NCBI GenBank assembly: GCA_016271365.2
Contig: CM057450.1
Location: 1,804,577,967-1,804,641,966 of the forward strand
Direction of reading: 5' to 3'
Source of the DNA: Neoceratodus forsteri
Taxonomy: Eukaryota > Chordata > Ceratodontiformes > Ceratodontidae
DNA: 64,000 nucleotides
Part shown: positions 20,880 to 31,569 of the stretch, one piece after another
Numbering within the stretch: position 1 is the stretch's first letter
Layout: each line of letters begins with the position of its first letter
Position numbers and translations under genes: made by a program
The notes under the pieces: generated by a model
Seen by the model: only the letters and a program-made list of their open reading frames with translations
Database searches by the model: none
Told to the model about the DNA's origin: nothing

Positions 20880-22805
20880 TAGCAAGAAAACTAAGAATAC
20901 AAATGACTGGATGATTCTTAGGAAAGCCAGGAATAAATGCACCAGGAAAGTCAGGGGTGCAAGGCTGCTACTACTGGCCGAGCTCTCTACCTCCTACCAT
21001 AATCCTGCTAGATTTTGGGGCACCATCAAAGGTATTATGGGCCAGGATGCTAACAACTCCTTCCAACTCAATTACATAACAACTATGGCCCCATTACTGG
21101 CAAAATGGAAATCCTGGATGCATTCAACAACCACTTCACAAAAGCTGGCCTTGCCTTTGACACTTCCCCAGCTAACCTATTAAGGGACCAATTAAGCTCC
21201 TACTACATTGGTGATCAAAGAGTTGACTCTTCCTTTAGCTTCAAACCTATACTGTTGAAACAAGTTGAGGATCTATTATGGCATCTGGATACCAAAAAAA
21301 GTGCAGGAGCAGACCTTCTGGACCCCTTCTTTCTAAAAATTGCATGCCATGTGCTTGCAGTCCCCCTAACACACCTCTTTAACCTTTCCCTAAACTCTGG
21401 CTCTATTCCCACACTGTGGAAGACAGCCCAAGTAGTCCCCCTTCTAAAATCGGGGACCCTTATGGATCTTAATAACTACAGGCCCATTTCCTTTGTACCT
21501 GTGTTATCCAAGATGCTGGAGAAATTAGTGAGTATTCAGTTAAGGAATATTGGACAATACTAACCTATTAAATCCAGCTCAATCTGGATCTAGGCCAAAC
21601 ATAGCACTATCACTGCATTAGCCAAGGTCACAAATGATTGGCAAACCGACTGGATAAAAAGAACAATGTCTGTGCAGTATTCCTGGACCTGAGCAAAGCA
21701 TTCGACACCGTGACCATGAACTGCTACTCTCATCCCTACACTCCATTGGCCTAGATCCATCCTCCCTTAAGTGGTTCAGATGCTACCCTCCGGTAGATCA
21801 CAGCAGGTAAAAGCTGAAGGTGACCTATCCCCATTAAGACCACTGTCAAGAGGAGTCCCCAAGGCTCTATTCTGGGTCCTATCCTTTTGCCATTTATATA
21901 AATAAAATTGATTCAACCCTTACCAAGTCCTCAGTACACCTCTTTGCTGATGACACTGTTCTGTATGTCAGCAACCCTTCACCTACAGTTGCTCATGAAA
22001 TCCTACAAACAGAATTCTCTGTTACATCAGCTACTCGAGAAAAAGCTTCTGCTTAATGCAAAGAAACCAAAGCAATGATGTTCACAACTCAAAACTCCAC
22101 CAACACATCCTCTTCAATCAATCTCCCCAGCTATGCACTATACTTGAGAAAATCTGAGTATGTTGAAAATTTCAAATACCTAGGTGTGTGGATTGACAAC
22201 AGACTTGACTTCACTCAGCATCTAGAACAACTGTTAAAAGCTCGGCCTAAGGCTTGGCCTCCTATAGATTAAAACCCTTCCCAACAGAGAATCAAAGATG
22301 AGATTAGTCCAGGCCATCTTTTCTATCAGTCATTGACTATGCAGACTTCTATAGTCACTGCCCCATTTCCTACCTTCAAAAGTTGGATACCTTATATCAT
22401 ACAGCAATAAGGTTCATTACAGTCCTGCCATATAATACCCACCATTGTTCTCTCTATGACGCAATTGGATGGGTTTCCCTTCATGTTAGGAGGAGCAGAA
22501 ATGCAGCTCTATGGATCTACAGAGCTTTATCAAAACTCCTAAGCTATATCCTGGACTGCTTCAACCAGAACACTCCTAGTTCCTATGCCCTATGCCCTAA
22601 GAAGCAACAATATCATCCTGCTCAAATTGCCCAAAGTCAACACCAAAATAGGGAGGGCAGCAATCAGCTATTCTCTAGCTATAGCATGGAACACCCTACA
22701 AAAATCCCTAAAACTGTCCATTATCATGTCCATTCACATCCTTTAACAGCACTGTACAGCCTTCTTCACAGAGAAATGCAGTTACTACCGCTAGAGATAG
22801 AATAG
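20880..22805 (+). pseudogene. L2-like LINE reverse transcriptase
   Basis: Motifs in order: an R-K-A-R-N-K linker, KKSAGADLLDPFFLK (21295; motif 1 equivalent), LNNYRPISFVPVLSKMLEKL (motif 2), FLDLSKAFDTV at about 21680, S-G-V-P-x-G-S-I-L-G-P near 21850, and FADDTVLYVSNPSP at 21945 with the catalytic pair intact. FKYLGVWIDNRLDF lies at 22165, and a C-terminal domain with Y-D-A-I-G-W ends at the stop near 22805. Breaks occur near 21180, 21565, 21830, 22050 and 22270. The sequence resembles L2-clade LINEs rather than the CR1 copies elsewhere in the window. It is full in domain content but not translatable. Confidence 0.85.
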
Positions 22806-23187
22806 TCATCACAAAACTATATTCCAATCACATATGGCACATTCCTTCCAGTCAGACACCCCAGTATATGGCACCCAATATTCCCTTCACCATCCTTGTA
22901 CTCATTATGTGTGTGACTGTCATGACCCTCATTGGGATATATATATGTACTGTACATATTGTAGATATTAGTTTAACCTTCTCTTAACCGAGTTTCAACA
23001 TGTGAATTCACTCTATATTATTGTGTTATAAACATGATTTTTTTTTTCTGTATGTATAACTGTCTTACAAGTATGTGATGTAATTGCTGTGTATCAACTC
23101 GAAACTTGACCTTATCAGGTCCATCTTGTAAATGAGCCTTGCTCAATGATGATCGCCTGAATAAAGATTTGATTGATTGATTGATTG
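22806..23187 (+). other. LINE 3' untranslated region with GATT tail
   Basis: Non-coding. It contains an A-A-T-A-A-A signal just before the terminal repeat gattgattgattgattgaa, which is typical of L2-like 3' ends used in target priming. Confidence 0.75.
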
Positions 23188-23193
23188 AAGTCT

Positions 23194-23313
23194 GTAACTA
23201 CTGGGGTAGGTTTACTCTGTCTCTTTTTTGCAGCAGCACGAGTCACCGGCCTAGGGGAATCAGTCTCTGATGGTTCAGCCTCAATTATGACTTGGCCGAT
23301 GGGTAGCAAGTGG
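23194..23313 (-). pseudogene. Gypsy pol segment between LINE and DIRS
   Basis: The minus-strand frame gives LLPIGQVIIEAEPSETD and then TRAAAKKRQ, part of the pol C-terminal tail after the integrase. It is cut on one side by the DIRS element (23316) and on the other by the LINE (23187). Both cuts are clean. Confidence 0.75.
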
Positions 23314-23315
23314 TT

Positions 23316-23475
23316 CTAGGGACATGGATATGTTGTTCATCCACACTCATTGGCAGGTACCCTTGCCGCTTTAAATCTTGCCGGAAGGTCTTCAAGCTTG
23401 CTCCTCCCACCCACCCGGGTGGTATAACTCTCGGCTCCGCCCCATGACGCCAGATCTTCCTTACCGCTTGGAAGC
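23316..23475 (+). repeat. DIRS left inverted terminal repeat
   Basis: It starts ctagggacatggatatgttg. From ccacactcattggcaggtac (about 23340) to the gacgccagatct region (about 23455) it is the exact or near-exact reverse complement of 28920-29040. Confidence 0.9.
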
Positions 23476-23530
23476 TCAGGTTCCCTCCTTAACGCTCTGC
23501 GTTTGAGACTGGTTCCTATTTCTCCGCTTT

Positions 23531-25836
23531 ATGGATTTAAAAATAAATTTAAGAAAAGACTTCAGTCTTCGATCCCCGCTGCCGCGATGGACAAATCGAC
23601 TCTCGGATTTCGAGATGCCCATGCGGGCAGAAGATGCCCGGACGGATCCACACTCCACGTGTGTTACTGTTAGGCCTCTGAGCACGCACCCGCAGGCTTC
23701 GCGACCTGTGCTCATCTTTTCGGCCCACGTCCCCCGAGACCGTGCTGCCCGATTGCAACTGGGCCGTCCGAGCGTTTCCTCCGGTGAGAGTCCAAGGAGG
23801 CCCGGTTGGCGGTGTCGTGGCGGTTTCGGCCCGGATCAGCTTCGGCGGATGGTAGCCCTCGAAGAGGAGGCGGCTGGCCAGTATCTTCTCGGCCGCGCAT
23901 TTATCCCGCCTTCTGGCTTTTCCTATGGCTTCTTTTATGGAGCTTTGTCTGTCCCTCTCCACTAAGGGAGAAGGCTTCGCCTGCTGGACCTTATTCTCGG
24001 TCCAAAGAAGGACAGGGTAAGTCCCTCACAACGCTCTTGGGGCCGGGAAAGGTCCCTCCCCTCAGCCGCCGACTGGCCGGCTTCGGGTTTATCGCCGGGC
24101 TCGCCACTGGCCTCACGGTGTCCCCGTCAGGTCAGTTGACCGAGACTCCCACCGACGGTCGAGATTTTCTCCCCGTTGGTCGGCTGTCGCCTTTTAGCAG
24201 CCGAGATTCCCTCTCCCCGGTTCCCCGGGAGGAGTTGGGGATCCTGGGCTCGCCTGGCCTCCGTTTGGGAGCCCTCGGATGGACCATCCAGCCGAAGGGA
24301 GTGCCGGTTCGGCCGACACCTCCCGCACCGACCTCGGAAATTCGGGACTCTCGGTCTCGGTCTCGGACCTCTTCGCTGTCCAAGCCGATCCCACCGCCAT
24401 AGGCGGTCTCGGTCTCGCACTGGTAAGCGGCGTCGCTGCCCTCGCCCCTCCTCGGACGAGGGAGGCCGGGCGTAAATTACGCCGGACGGCACGAGACCTC
24501 ATGTTGCAACAGCTCCCTCCTGGACGGGAGTAAGCCGACCCGCCGCCTTCCCGGCCATTTAAGTGGTTGTCACCGAGCGGCCGACACAACCCCGACTTAT
24601 CCGAGGAGCTCATACCAGGCGGTTGTTTGGCCAAACCAGCTGCTCCACCGATTCGCGTGGAACCTCCGCCTCCACAGCCACCTATGGAGCTCCACCATGA
24701 TTCTCGGTCGGCTAAGGGTCTACCCCATCGCTGTCAGTTACCTCACTCCCACCGACCTCGGCAGGTGAAGGTGGCTCAGGCCAGAGGCAGCTCTTCGAGG
24801 ACTCTTCGAGTCCGAAGATGATTCCTCCTTTTTCTCCAAGCGACTGGACTTGGAGTCTTCAGGAGGTCAGTCAATTGACGATAGCCCGTCGTCCTTCCTA
24901 GGACTGCTTCGGCTCATCTCGGAGTCCACCGGGATGGAGCTCGAACCCGTTTCCAAACGGGCCAGGTATCCCCTCACGGAGATTCTGGACCGAGGAGATT
25001 CTCCGACGGAGGCCTTTCCGGTGGCCGAGGCCATAGTGGGTCCGGCACTGGAGCTTTGGCAGCGCCCTGCTTCCTGCCCTGCGCCCGGCCAGGATGGCCA
25101 GGAAGTATCACGGTCCCTACCGGTTCTTGTCCGGTTTTGGAACACCCTCTGCTGAGGGTTGGTTACCGACAGCGTTTTCGGTCGCCCGACAGCGCCAGGG
25201 ATGGACAAACCTCCTGACAAGGAGTCCAAGAAATTGACTATGTCGGGCAAAAGTCTACGCTGCGTCCCTCTCTCGCCTCGGCCAGGCCAGTTCGCCGCCC
25301 TCATGGCACATTTTTCTCATGCCCTGTTGGGCTCCTGGATGAGGTCATCCCTCATCTTCCGCCGATCTGCAGACTACGGTTAAGCAGGTGCGGGACCAGG
25401 GCAGGCAGTGGCCAAACAGCAGCTCCAGACTGCTTTGGATATAGGGGACTCATGTGCCAGATCGGTGGCGGCCGCAGTGGCTATGCATCGCGGCTTGGCT
25501 GAGGATATCCACCTTTACTCGGATACCCAGCACAAGTTGGCGGATGTTCCCTTTGGGACTGACCTCTTCGGCCCTGGGGTGAAGGTCACCTGCAGAGGAT
25601 CGAGAAGTCCAATGCTGCCTGACTCGGTCTCTTCCGCTCAGAAGGACAAAGGCCGCAAGCCACAGCCTAAGCCTTTCGCCCTTCTGTGCCCCGGCGCCCG
25701 GCCCAGCAACGTCCAGGGCCAGCAGGCTCGGCCTGGCATCCCAAACCCAAGCCGACTTCCTCTAACAGGAGGCAGGAGGAAAAGGCCCAGGAGGTCCCTC
25801 GCCGGTCCCCTCCAAGCCTGCCCAGTGACGGGCTGA
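23531..25836 (+). pseudogene. DIRS-A gag-like region
   Basis: GC-rich open frames overlap through this region (23531-23965, 23806-24402, 24850-25155, 25408-25836) and shift against one another, so the original gag is broken many times. The position between the left terminal repeat and the RT is where DIRS gag lies. Visible pieces include GFRDAHAGRRCPDG near 23600, a Ser/Arg/Pro-rich middle and an A-M-H-R-G-L-A-E-D segment near 25480. The sequence is too decayed to assign domains. Minus-strand frames of similar size reflect high GC content and are not genes. Confidence 0.55.
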
Positions 25837-25937
25837 GGGGTGTCGCCCCCATTCCGTACCTCCCCTAGTCCCCCCGTGGGGGCGGCTCTCCCGACTTCCG
25901 GTTCCGCTGGTCCGCTGTTTCCACGGACAGGTGGGTC

Positions 25938-26645
25938 TTGAGGTGGTGGGAAGAGGGCCTGCCTCTGGAATTGAGCAGGCACCACCCTTCAGAGCCGTCG
26001 CCTCGGGGGCTTCAGGATCCCCAGCCTCACTGGCGCCTGCCGAGCCGACATCGCCTCCTCCAGAAGGAGGTGATAAGAGAGGTGGTGGACCCTCCTTCAG
26101 ACCCAGGGTTTGTGTCCAGGTACTTCCTGGTTCCGAAGCGGACGGGGGGCTGGCGCCCCATTCTCGACCTACACGACCTAATCAAGTTCCTAAGGTCTCG
26201 AACCTTCAGGATGGTCACTCTGGCTCAGATAATACCATCCTTGGAGCGGGGCGTGGTTCTGCTCTCTGGACTTGCAGGACGCGTTTTTTCACGTCCCTAT
26301 CCGTCCGTCTCACCAGAGATTCCTTCGCTTCCGAGCGGAAGGATCCCTCTTCGAGTTCCAAGCCATGCCCTTCGGCTTGTCTCCAGCTCCCAGGGTCTTC
26401 ACCAAATGCATGGCAGTGGTGACAGCATTCTCTTGGCGCCGAGGGGTCCGGTGTACCCTTACCTGGACGACTGGCTGATAGCAGCTCCTCCAGGAAGGAG
26501 GCGGGTGGTCAGAGATCTGGCCCTCCAGGTCTGCTCTCAACTGGGCCTCCTTATCACGAGGCCAAGTCGGAACTCGAGCGAGCAGGTGATTCTATTCATC
26601 GGGCGCAGCTCGACTCTCTTGAGCCAGATTTCGGCTCGCGGATGA
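25938..26645 (+). pseudogene. DIRS-A reverse transcriptase
   Basis: The frame contains LLQKEVIREVVDPPSDPGF, SRYFLVPKRTGGWRPILDL (fingers), and a frameshifted copy of LQDAFFHVPI...HQRFLRF (first catalytic aspartate) at 26272. P-F-G-L-S-P-A-P-R-V-F-T-K follows, then YPYLDDWLIAAP near 26455 with the catalytic aspartates intact. This is the RT pattern of DIRS (YLDDWL), distinct from the YADD/FADD of the LINEs and YLDDF of the Gypsy element here. Frame changes near 26250 and 26420 break the protein. It would copy element RNA within a particle before recombinase-mediated integration. Confidence 0.85.
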
Positions 26646-27274
26646 CAGGGCTGAGGTTCTTTCCTCCTTTGCCCGATCATTTCTGGTTGGGCAGTGCGCC
26701 CTGCCGGGACTTCCTCGCCTCCTGGGTCTCATGGCGGCCTGCACCAGCGTGGTCCGTTGGGCCGCTGGAACATGCGTCCCCTTCAGTGGGACTGGCCAGC
26801 CAGTGGTCTGCACGCTGCATCCTTTGGACCAGCTTGTGTCGGTGACACAGGGATGTGGGAAGCTCTCCAGTGGTGGACCCTTCCAGATCATTTGCAGGAG
26901 GGCATCCCGTTCGTCCGCCCCGAGCCGACGGTCTCTCTATCGACCGATGCCTCTCTGATGGGTTGGGGTGCCCATCTGGGGGAACACCGGGCTCATAGCC
27001 TCTGGTCCCCGCGGGAGTCCCGATGCCACATCAACCTGCTGGAGCTCCAAGCGGTCCGCCTAGCTCTCACCGCCTTTGCTCCGTTCCTCCGGGGTCAAGT
27101 GGTACGAGTCCAGATGGACAATACCACGACCATGTACTATCTAAACTGCCAGGGCGGACGCTCCATGCTTTTGGCAAGGAAGCTCTCAGATTTGGTCACT
27201 CGTGGCGCAGCCTGGAGGCGGATCTCCTAGCCATTCACGTGGCAGGAGCCTCCAACACCCTGGCCGATGCCTGA
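26646..27274 (+). pseudogene. DIRS-A RNase H
   Basis: The frame at 26694-27230 carries STDASLMGWGAHLGEHRA (first catalytic aspartate), H-I-N-L-L-E-L-Q-A-V (glutamate) and VQMDNTTTMYYLNCQGG (second aspartate). This is the classic order of RNase H in DIRS pol. It follows the RT directly and degrades the RNA strand of the hybrid. After a shift near 27225 a remnant A-G-A-S-N-T-L-A-D-A gives the final motif region. Core residues look intact, but the surrounding gene is frameshifted. Confidence 0.85.
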
Positions 27275-27720
27275 GCCGATAGGGGCTGCATCCCACGAGT
27301 GGTCTCTCCTACCGGAGGTAGTACAGCATCTGTTCTCCCATTGGGGCACACCTCAGGTGGACCTGTTTGCCTCCAGGGAGAGCAGCTGAGTCTGTTCCAT
27401 GCCCGCCCCCTCAGCAGGGCTCGCTGCAGGGGGATGCCTTCTCGAGGCAGTGGACCCCGGGCCTCTTTTACGCCTTTCCCCCATTTCCCTTGATCCACAA
27501 GGTGCTTCTCAAGGCGAGGAGGGACAAGGCGCAGGTGATTCTGATAGCCCCAGACTGGCCTCGCCAGTTCTGGTACCCAGATCTCCTCAGTCTCAGCCCA
27601 GGACTCGCGCAGCTTCCAGCTCGCCCGACCTGCTCTCAGTCAATCAGGGAAGGTGTTCCATCCGGACCTTCAATCCCTGCACCTGACGGCCTGGTTCCTG
27701 GCGGCTAGAGTTCCAGGCCT
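27275..27720 (+). pseudogene. DIRS-A pol segment between RNase H and recombinase
   Basis: Pieces VQHLFSHWGTPQVDLFAS-like, Y-A-F-P-P-F-P-L-I-H-K-V-L (about 27470) and VILIAPDWPRQFWYPDLL (about 27535) are visible in shifting frames. This block is conserved in DIRS elements and is sometimes described as the methyltransferase-like part. I cannot confirm a catalytic motif here, so I name it by position only. Confidence 0.6.
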
Positions 27721-28727
27721 TGGGTCTTCCGACGAGGTCCTCAATGTAGTTGAGGCGTCCCGTAAGAGTCGACCAGAAAATGCTATGCCTTCAAATGGAA
27801 AAGGTTTTCCATTTGGTGTCAGGGCAAGGGCTTGGACCCTTCCTCCTGTTCCTTGGCAAGCATCTTGGACTATTTATGGTCCCTTTCTAGTCAAGGGCTT
27901 AGGTCGACGACCCTAAGGGTGCACCTGGCAGCCATCTCTGCTTACCGGGCGGGCGGGAAGCAGTCGGTGCGCAGGAGAAGGTGGTCTGGCACTTTTTCAA
28001 AGGCCTTGATCACATTTCCCTCCAGTGCGGGAACCCCACCTCCGTGGGATCTACTGCTGGTACTGGCAGCTCATGGGCAAGCCATTCGAACCTATGCACA
28101 GGTGTGCTCTCTCTCACCTGTCGGGAAGACCGCCTTCTTGGTGGCTATCACGTCAGCCAGAAGGATGGGAGAGCTCCAGGCTTTCCATCGAGTCTCCTTA
28201 CCTGGTCTTCCACAGGGACAAGGTTGTCCCTGCCCCACCCAAATTCCTTCCGAAGGTGGTGTCGGAGTTTCACCTTAACCAGGTGTTGACTCTGCGGTGT
28301 TCTACCCCAATCACACCTCGGAGGTCGAAATAGGCTCCATACTCTGGACCCTAGAAGAGGCGCTCGCTTACTTATAAGGGAGCGCCGCAGCTGAAATTCG
28401 AGAGAGGTTCGCCAGCTGTTTGTCACCCTGCGCTGAAGCACGATCTGGCAGACCTGCAGCCAAGCGGACGATAAGCAGGTGGTAACCTCCTGCATAGATC
28501 TCTGCTATAAGTTGGCGGGCATGGAGCCTTCCAGAGGGATAAGAGCTCATTCTACCCGCCATACTGCTGCAACGGTGGCTGCTTCCAGGGACGTCCCTAT
28601 CCAGGAAATCTGCAGGGCTGCTACCTGGAAGTCAGCAAACACCTTCATTACCCATTACCACATCGACCTTGAGTCGCGGGATGCTGGTTTTGCGGCCTCG
28701 ATTCTCCAGTCTCTCTTTCCCAAGTAA
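27721..28727 (+). pseudogene. DIRS-A tyrosine recombinase
   Basis: The N-terminal part shows L-W-S-L-S-S-Q-G-L-R-S-T-T-L-R-V-H-L-A-A-I-S-A-Y (27855-27945), the SAM-like DNA-binding region. The catalytic part shows KTAFLVAITSARRMGELQ (first arginine, near 28165) and, in the closing frame 28479-28727, GIRAHSTRHTAATVAA (H-x-x-R) and a W-K-S-A-N-T-F-I-T-H-Y stretch with the candidate nucleophilic tyrosine. The frame ends at a natural stop at 28727, just before the internal complementary region. Frameshifts near 28030, 28180 and 28330-28480 make it non-functional. The recombinase would insert circular cDNA without making a duplication. Confidence 0.85.
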
Positions 28728-28774
28728 GTATTGGGGTGTCGTCCTCCCTCCTCCCGGAGAACTGCTAGAGTCTG

Positions 28775-28873
28775 CCAATGAGTGTGGATGAACAACATAT
28801 CCATGTCCCTAGAAATACTGGTTACTCACCTGTAACAGGAGTTCTGGAATGGTATATGTATTTCATCCACACG
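28775..28873. repeat. DIRS internal complementary region
   Basis: Bases 28775-28812 are the reverse complement of the first bases of the left repeat (to ctaggg). Bases 28813-28873 are the reverse complement of the last bases of the right repeat (from aaatac). They therefore contain the joined ends of the element, as needed for the proposed circular DNA intermediate. This defines both element ends to within two bases. Confidence 0.9.
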
Positions 28874-28916
28874 ACCACCGACCTCCGCCGGCCCACAACC
28901 CTGAGCTTCCAGCGGG

Positions 28917-29090
28917 CCAGATCTGGCGTCATGGGGCGGAGCCGAGAGTTATACCACCCGGGTGGGTGGGAGGAGCAAGCTTGAAGACCTTCCGGCAAGA
29001 TTTAAAGCGGCAAGGGTACCTGCCAATGAGTGTGGATGAACAACATATACCATTCCTAGAACTCCTGTTACAGGTGAGTAACCTGTATTT
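28917..29090 (-). repeat. DIRS right inverted terminal repeat
   Basis: It is the reverse complement of the left repeat plus about 30 extra terminal bases ending gtgagtaacctgtattt. Unequal ends like these are normal in DIRS. Confidence 0.9.
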
Positions 29091-30017
29091 ACGGTGCATG
29101 GTCTTGACAGCTTTGGAGTTATTCTCTGGGCGCACCTTGTATACTGGTAAATCATTCAACTTTCCAACTGCTACATTGGGAAGATGGTGCCACCTATCAG
29201 CAATTTTGTGCTTGCCATGCAGTCCCAAATTGCGTAACAACACACAGTCTCCAGGATGAAGCTCTTGAGCCTTTACTTTTTTATCATGCCTTTCTTTGTT
29301 GGCGAGATTTCTTTTGGCAGCCATTGTCTGGGCCAGTTGATAGGCATGGTTCAATTGAGCTCTCAATTTCTGTACATATTGTTGGTAATTTTCGGCTCTG
29401 ACCCCATCTGGAGAGACCCCAAAGCAGACATCAACGGGCAGTCGGGCTTCCCTCCAGAACATGAGGCGGTAGGGGGAGAACCCAGTAGCATCATTTTTTG
29501 TGCAATTGTATGCGTGGACCAAGGTGCTAATCTGCTGGCTCCACTTAATCTTGTCTTTGGGATGGAGGGTGCCCAACATGTCTAGAAGGGTACGGTTAAA
29601 ACGTTCTGGTTGAGGGTCCCCCTGTGGGTGATAAGGGGTGGTTCTTGACTTCCGAACCCCCCATATAGAGGGCATTTCTTTGATTAGCTGACTTTCAAAA
29701 TCTCTGCCTTGGTCAGAGTGTATCCACTGAGGGGCACCATAGTGGACAAAGAAATTTTCCACTAGCACCTTGGCCATAGTAGAGGCCTTTTGATCTTTAG
29801 TTGGAAAAGCTTGCGCATACCATGTGAAATGATCTGTAACCACTAACACATTGCCGATTTTCCACGGATGAGGTTCTAAACACAAAAAGTCTGTGCAGAC
29901 CAGTTCCATGGGGCTGCTGGTAGTAATATTGACAAGGGGGGCAGCTCTCTGAGGCAGGGCTTTCCTTTGCAGGCAACGACTGCAGGTCTTTACATGGTGC
30001 TCAACATCGGCCCTCAT
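29091..30017 (-). pseudogene. Gypsy integrase
   Basis: The minus-strand frame starting near 30017 is open to the DIRS junction at 29090. The Cys pair of the zinc-binding domain (KTCSRCLQRK) is at residues 9-18. The core D-D-E is visible: CTDFLC (about residue 41), HSDQGRDFES (about 107) and QPERFNRTLLDML (glutamate near 143). The HPGD/VLLRNLG region follows as the C-terminal DNA-binding part. The histidine pair lies upstream in the RNase H frame (HMGHLGINRTL). The first stretch beyond 29090 in the open frame is DIRS sequence, so the natural C terminus is elsewhere (23194-23313 and 16187-17016). Of all genes here this is among the best preserved. Confidence 0.9.
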
Positions 30018-30662
30018 CTTGGGCCAGTAGAATCGAGATCATACCAAGTCAAGAGTTCTGTTAATACCAAGGTGCCCCATGTGATCAGACATCTGTTCAT
30101 CTCGGTCCAATTTATGGCACAAGGCTCGGATGTCGGGTTCAGACAGCCTGACCCAATCACTCTTGGAAACTGGCCTTCGTGACAAGGTGTCGGCATCAAT
30201 ATGGTTCAGTCCTGGCCTGTGTTCAGCAGCATAATCATAGCTTGATAAAGCGGAAAGCCACCGGTGCCCAGTGGTGTCTAACTTAGCTGAAGTCTGTACA
30301 TAGGTTAACAGGTTATTGTTGGTCTTCACCAATATCTTTGCCCCATAAGGGTATTTATGAAACTGGTCGACGATGGCCCATTTTAGTGCAAGGAACTCCA
30401 GCTTGTGCACAGGGTAGTTTCGCTCCGACCGGGTCAAGCTCCTACTGGGGAAGGCCAGTGGTCTCAAGCCATCCTCATGGGTTGACACAGCACAGCTCCT
30501 AGACCCTGCAGACTGGCATCTGTATGCAGTACATAGGGCTTGGTGGGGTTCAGCATAGGCGAGGATGGGGGCATGGGTGAGCTGGTATATGACTTCGTGA
30601 AAGGCTGCTTCACATTCAGGTGTCCAGCGGTACCCAAAAATGTCACCTGTGCGGAAGTACAC
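30018..30662 (-). pseudogene. Gypsy RNase H and integrase zinc-domain start
   Basis: The minus-strand frame 30039-30662 reads Y-R-W-T-P-E-C-E-A-A-F, typical of the RT connection. Next is a decayed catalytic aspartate region (the frame slips near 30500; the overlapping frame holds H-T-D-A-S-L-Q-G-L-G-A-V-L), then ERNYPVHKLEFLALKWA (glutamate), V-K-T-N-N-N-L-L (expected D-N-N, here N) and A-D-T-L-S-R-R (final aspartate). The second catalytic aspartate appears changed to asparagine. A stop separates it from the integrase frame. It sits between RT and integrase as in all Ty3/Gypsy. Confidence 0.8.
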
Positions 30663-31561
30663 TTTCTGTGGTTCTTTGACAGCCCCTTTTTTTGTATTTA
30701 TAGTTGGTAGGAGGGTAACCCTGGGTAAGATTCAAGAGCGGGCGAATCACCTTTGAATAGTCGTTTATGAACCTCCGGTAGTAGCCACAGAACCCCAGGA
30801 ATTGTTGTAGTTCTTTCAAATTATGGGGCTGGGGCCAAGTAGTCAGTGATTGAACTTTATTGGGATCAGTCTCTATCCCTTCTGCCGATACTGTGTGCCC
30901 CACATACTTCATGGAGGTTTGAAAAAGACTGCCGCTTGTCAATGGACAGCTTGAGGCCGAAGTCTTCCAATCGGTCTAGGACTTTAAACCGTCGGGTCTC
31001 ATGCTCCTCTAATGTGTGCCCAAACACAGTGAAATCATCTAGGTACACTAGACATTCCAGCGAGTTCAGATCTCCTACTGCACGTTCCATCAGTCGCTGA
31101 AAGGTGGCTGGGGTACCTGAAATCCCCTGTGGCATTCTCAGGAATTCACAGAACTCCAAAGGACAGATGAAGGCTGTTTTCTCATGGTCCTCCGGGGCCA
31201 TCAGGATCTGGTAGTATCCGCTGCGAAGATCCAATACCGAAAACCAGTTGTTCCCATTCAAACAATTCAGGGCATCTTGTATACGGGGCATGGTGTATTG
31301 ATTGGGGATAGGCTGCCGGTTCAGGATTCAATAATCGACACACATCCTTACCGACCCAGTCTTCTTATGCATAACCACAATGGGAGAGGCATATGGGCTC
31401 CTTGATTCTTGTATCACACCAGCAGCGAGCATTTCCTGCAGGTGTCTCCTCACATCATCTATGTCTGCTGGGGCGAGACGTCTGGATCTCTCGCGAAATG
31501 GCCAGTCATCATGCAGAGGCGTATGTGATGCTCTGCACCCTGGACACACTCCACGTCCCAT
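30643..31561 (-). pseudogene. Gypsy reverse transcriptase
   Basis: Minus-strand pieces in order: GVIQESRSPYASPIVVMHKKTG (fingers, 31328-31561), FSVLDLRSGYYQI (first aspartate), F-C-E-F-L-R-M-P-Q-G and A-T-F-Q-R-L-M (palm), and VYLDDFTVFG with the catalytic pair at about 31024-31050. Next come LKLSIDK and, in the frame 30643-30942, YVGHTVSAEGIETDPNKV and LGFCGYYRRFI of the thumb and connection. These are textbook Ty3/Gypsy motifs. Frame breaks near 31310 and 30930 and at 30700 prevent translation. Catalytic residues remain. Confidence 0.9.
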
Positions 31562-31569
31562 TCTTTTAA

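Larger units (their letters stand above)
17023..23187 (+). mobile_element. Full-length L2-like LINE with 5' tandem monomers
   Basis: This 6.2-kb plus-strand LINE has a GC-rich tandem array (17027-19310), a short upstream frame, an AP-type endonuclease, a reverse transcriptase ending at 22805 and a 3' untranslated region closing with a GATT microsatellite (about 23168-23187). It is bounded by AAGTCT duplications and sits in the Gypsy pol gene. Intact ends show that the array belongs to the LINE and is its 5' region. Confidence 0.85.
23316..29090 (+). mobile_element. DIRS-like tyrosine-recombinase retrotransposon, copy A
   Basis: A 5.8-kb plus-strand element has inverted terminal repeats, an internal complementary region, a gag-like region, RT with YLDDWL, RNase H and a tyrosine recombinase in that order. 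It interrupts the Gypsy integrase gene. The flanks share only TT (23314-23315, and the last two bases at 29089-29090), with no target-site duplication, as expected for recombinase-mediated entry. It is markedly GC- and CpG-richer than its neighbours. Confidence 0.9.

Noticed and set aside
23549..25985. Long minus-strand frames of 115-146 codons in the DIRS gag region
   Set aside because: They are mirror frames of a GC-rich decayed gag on the plus strand; no protein motif is seen.
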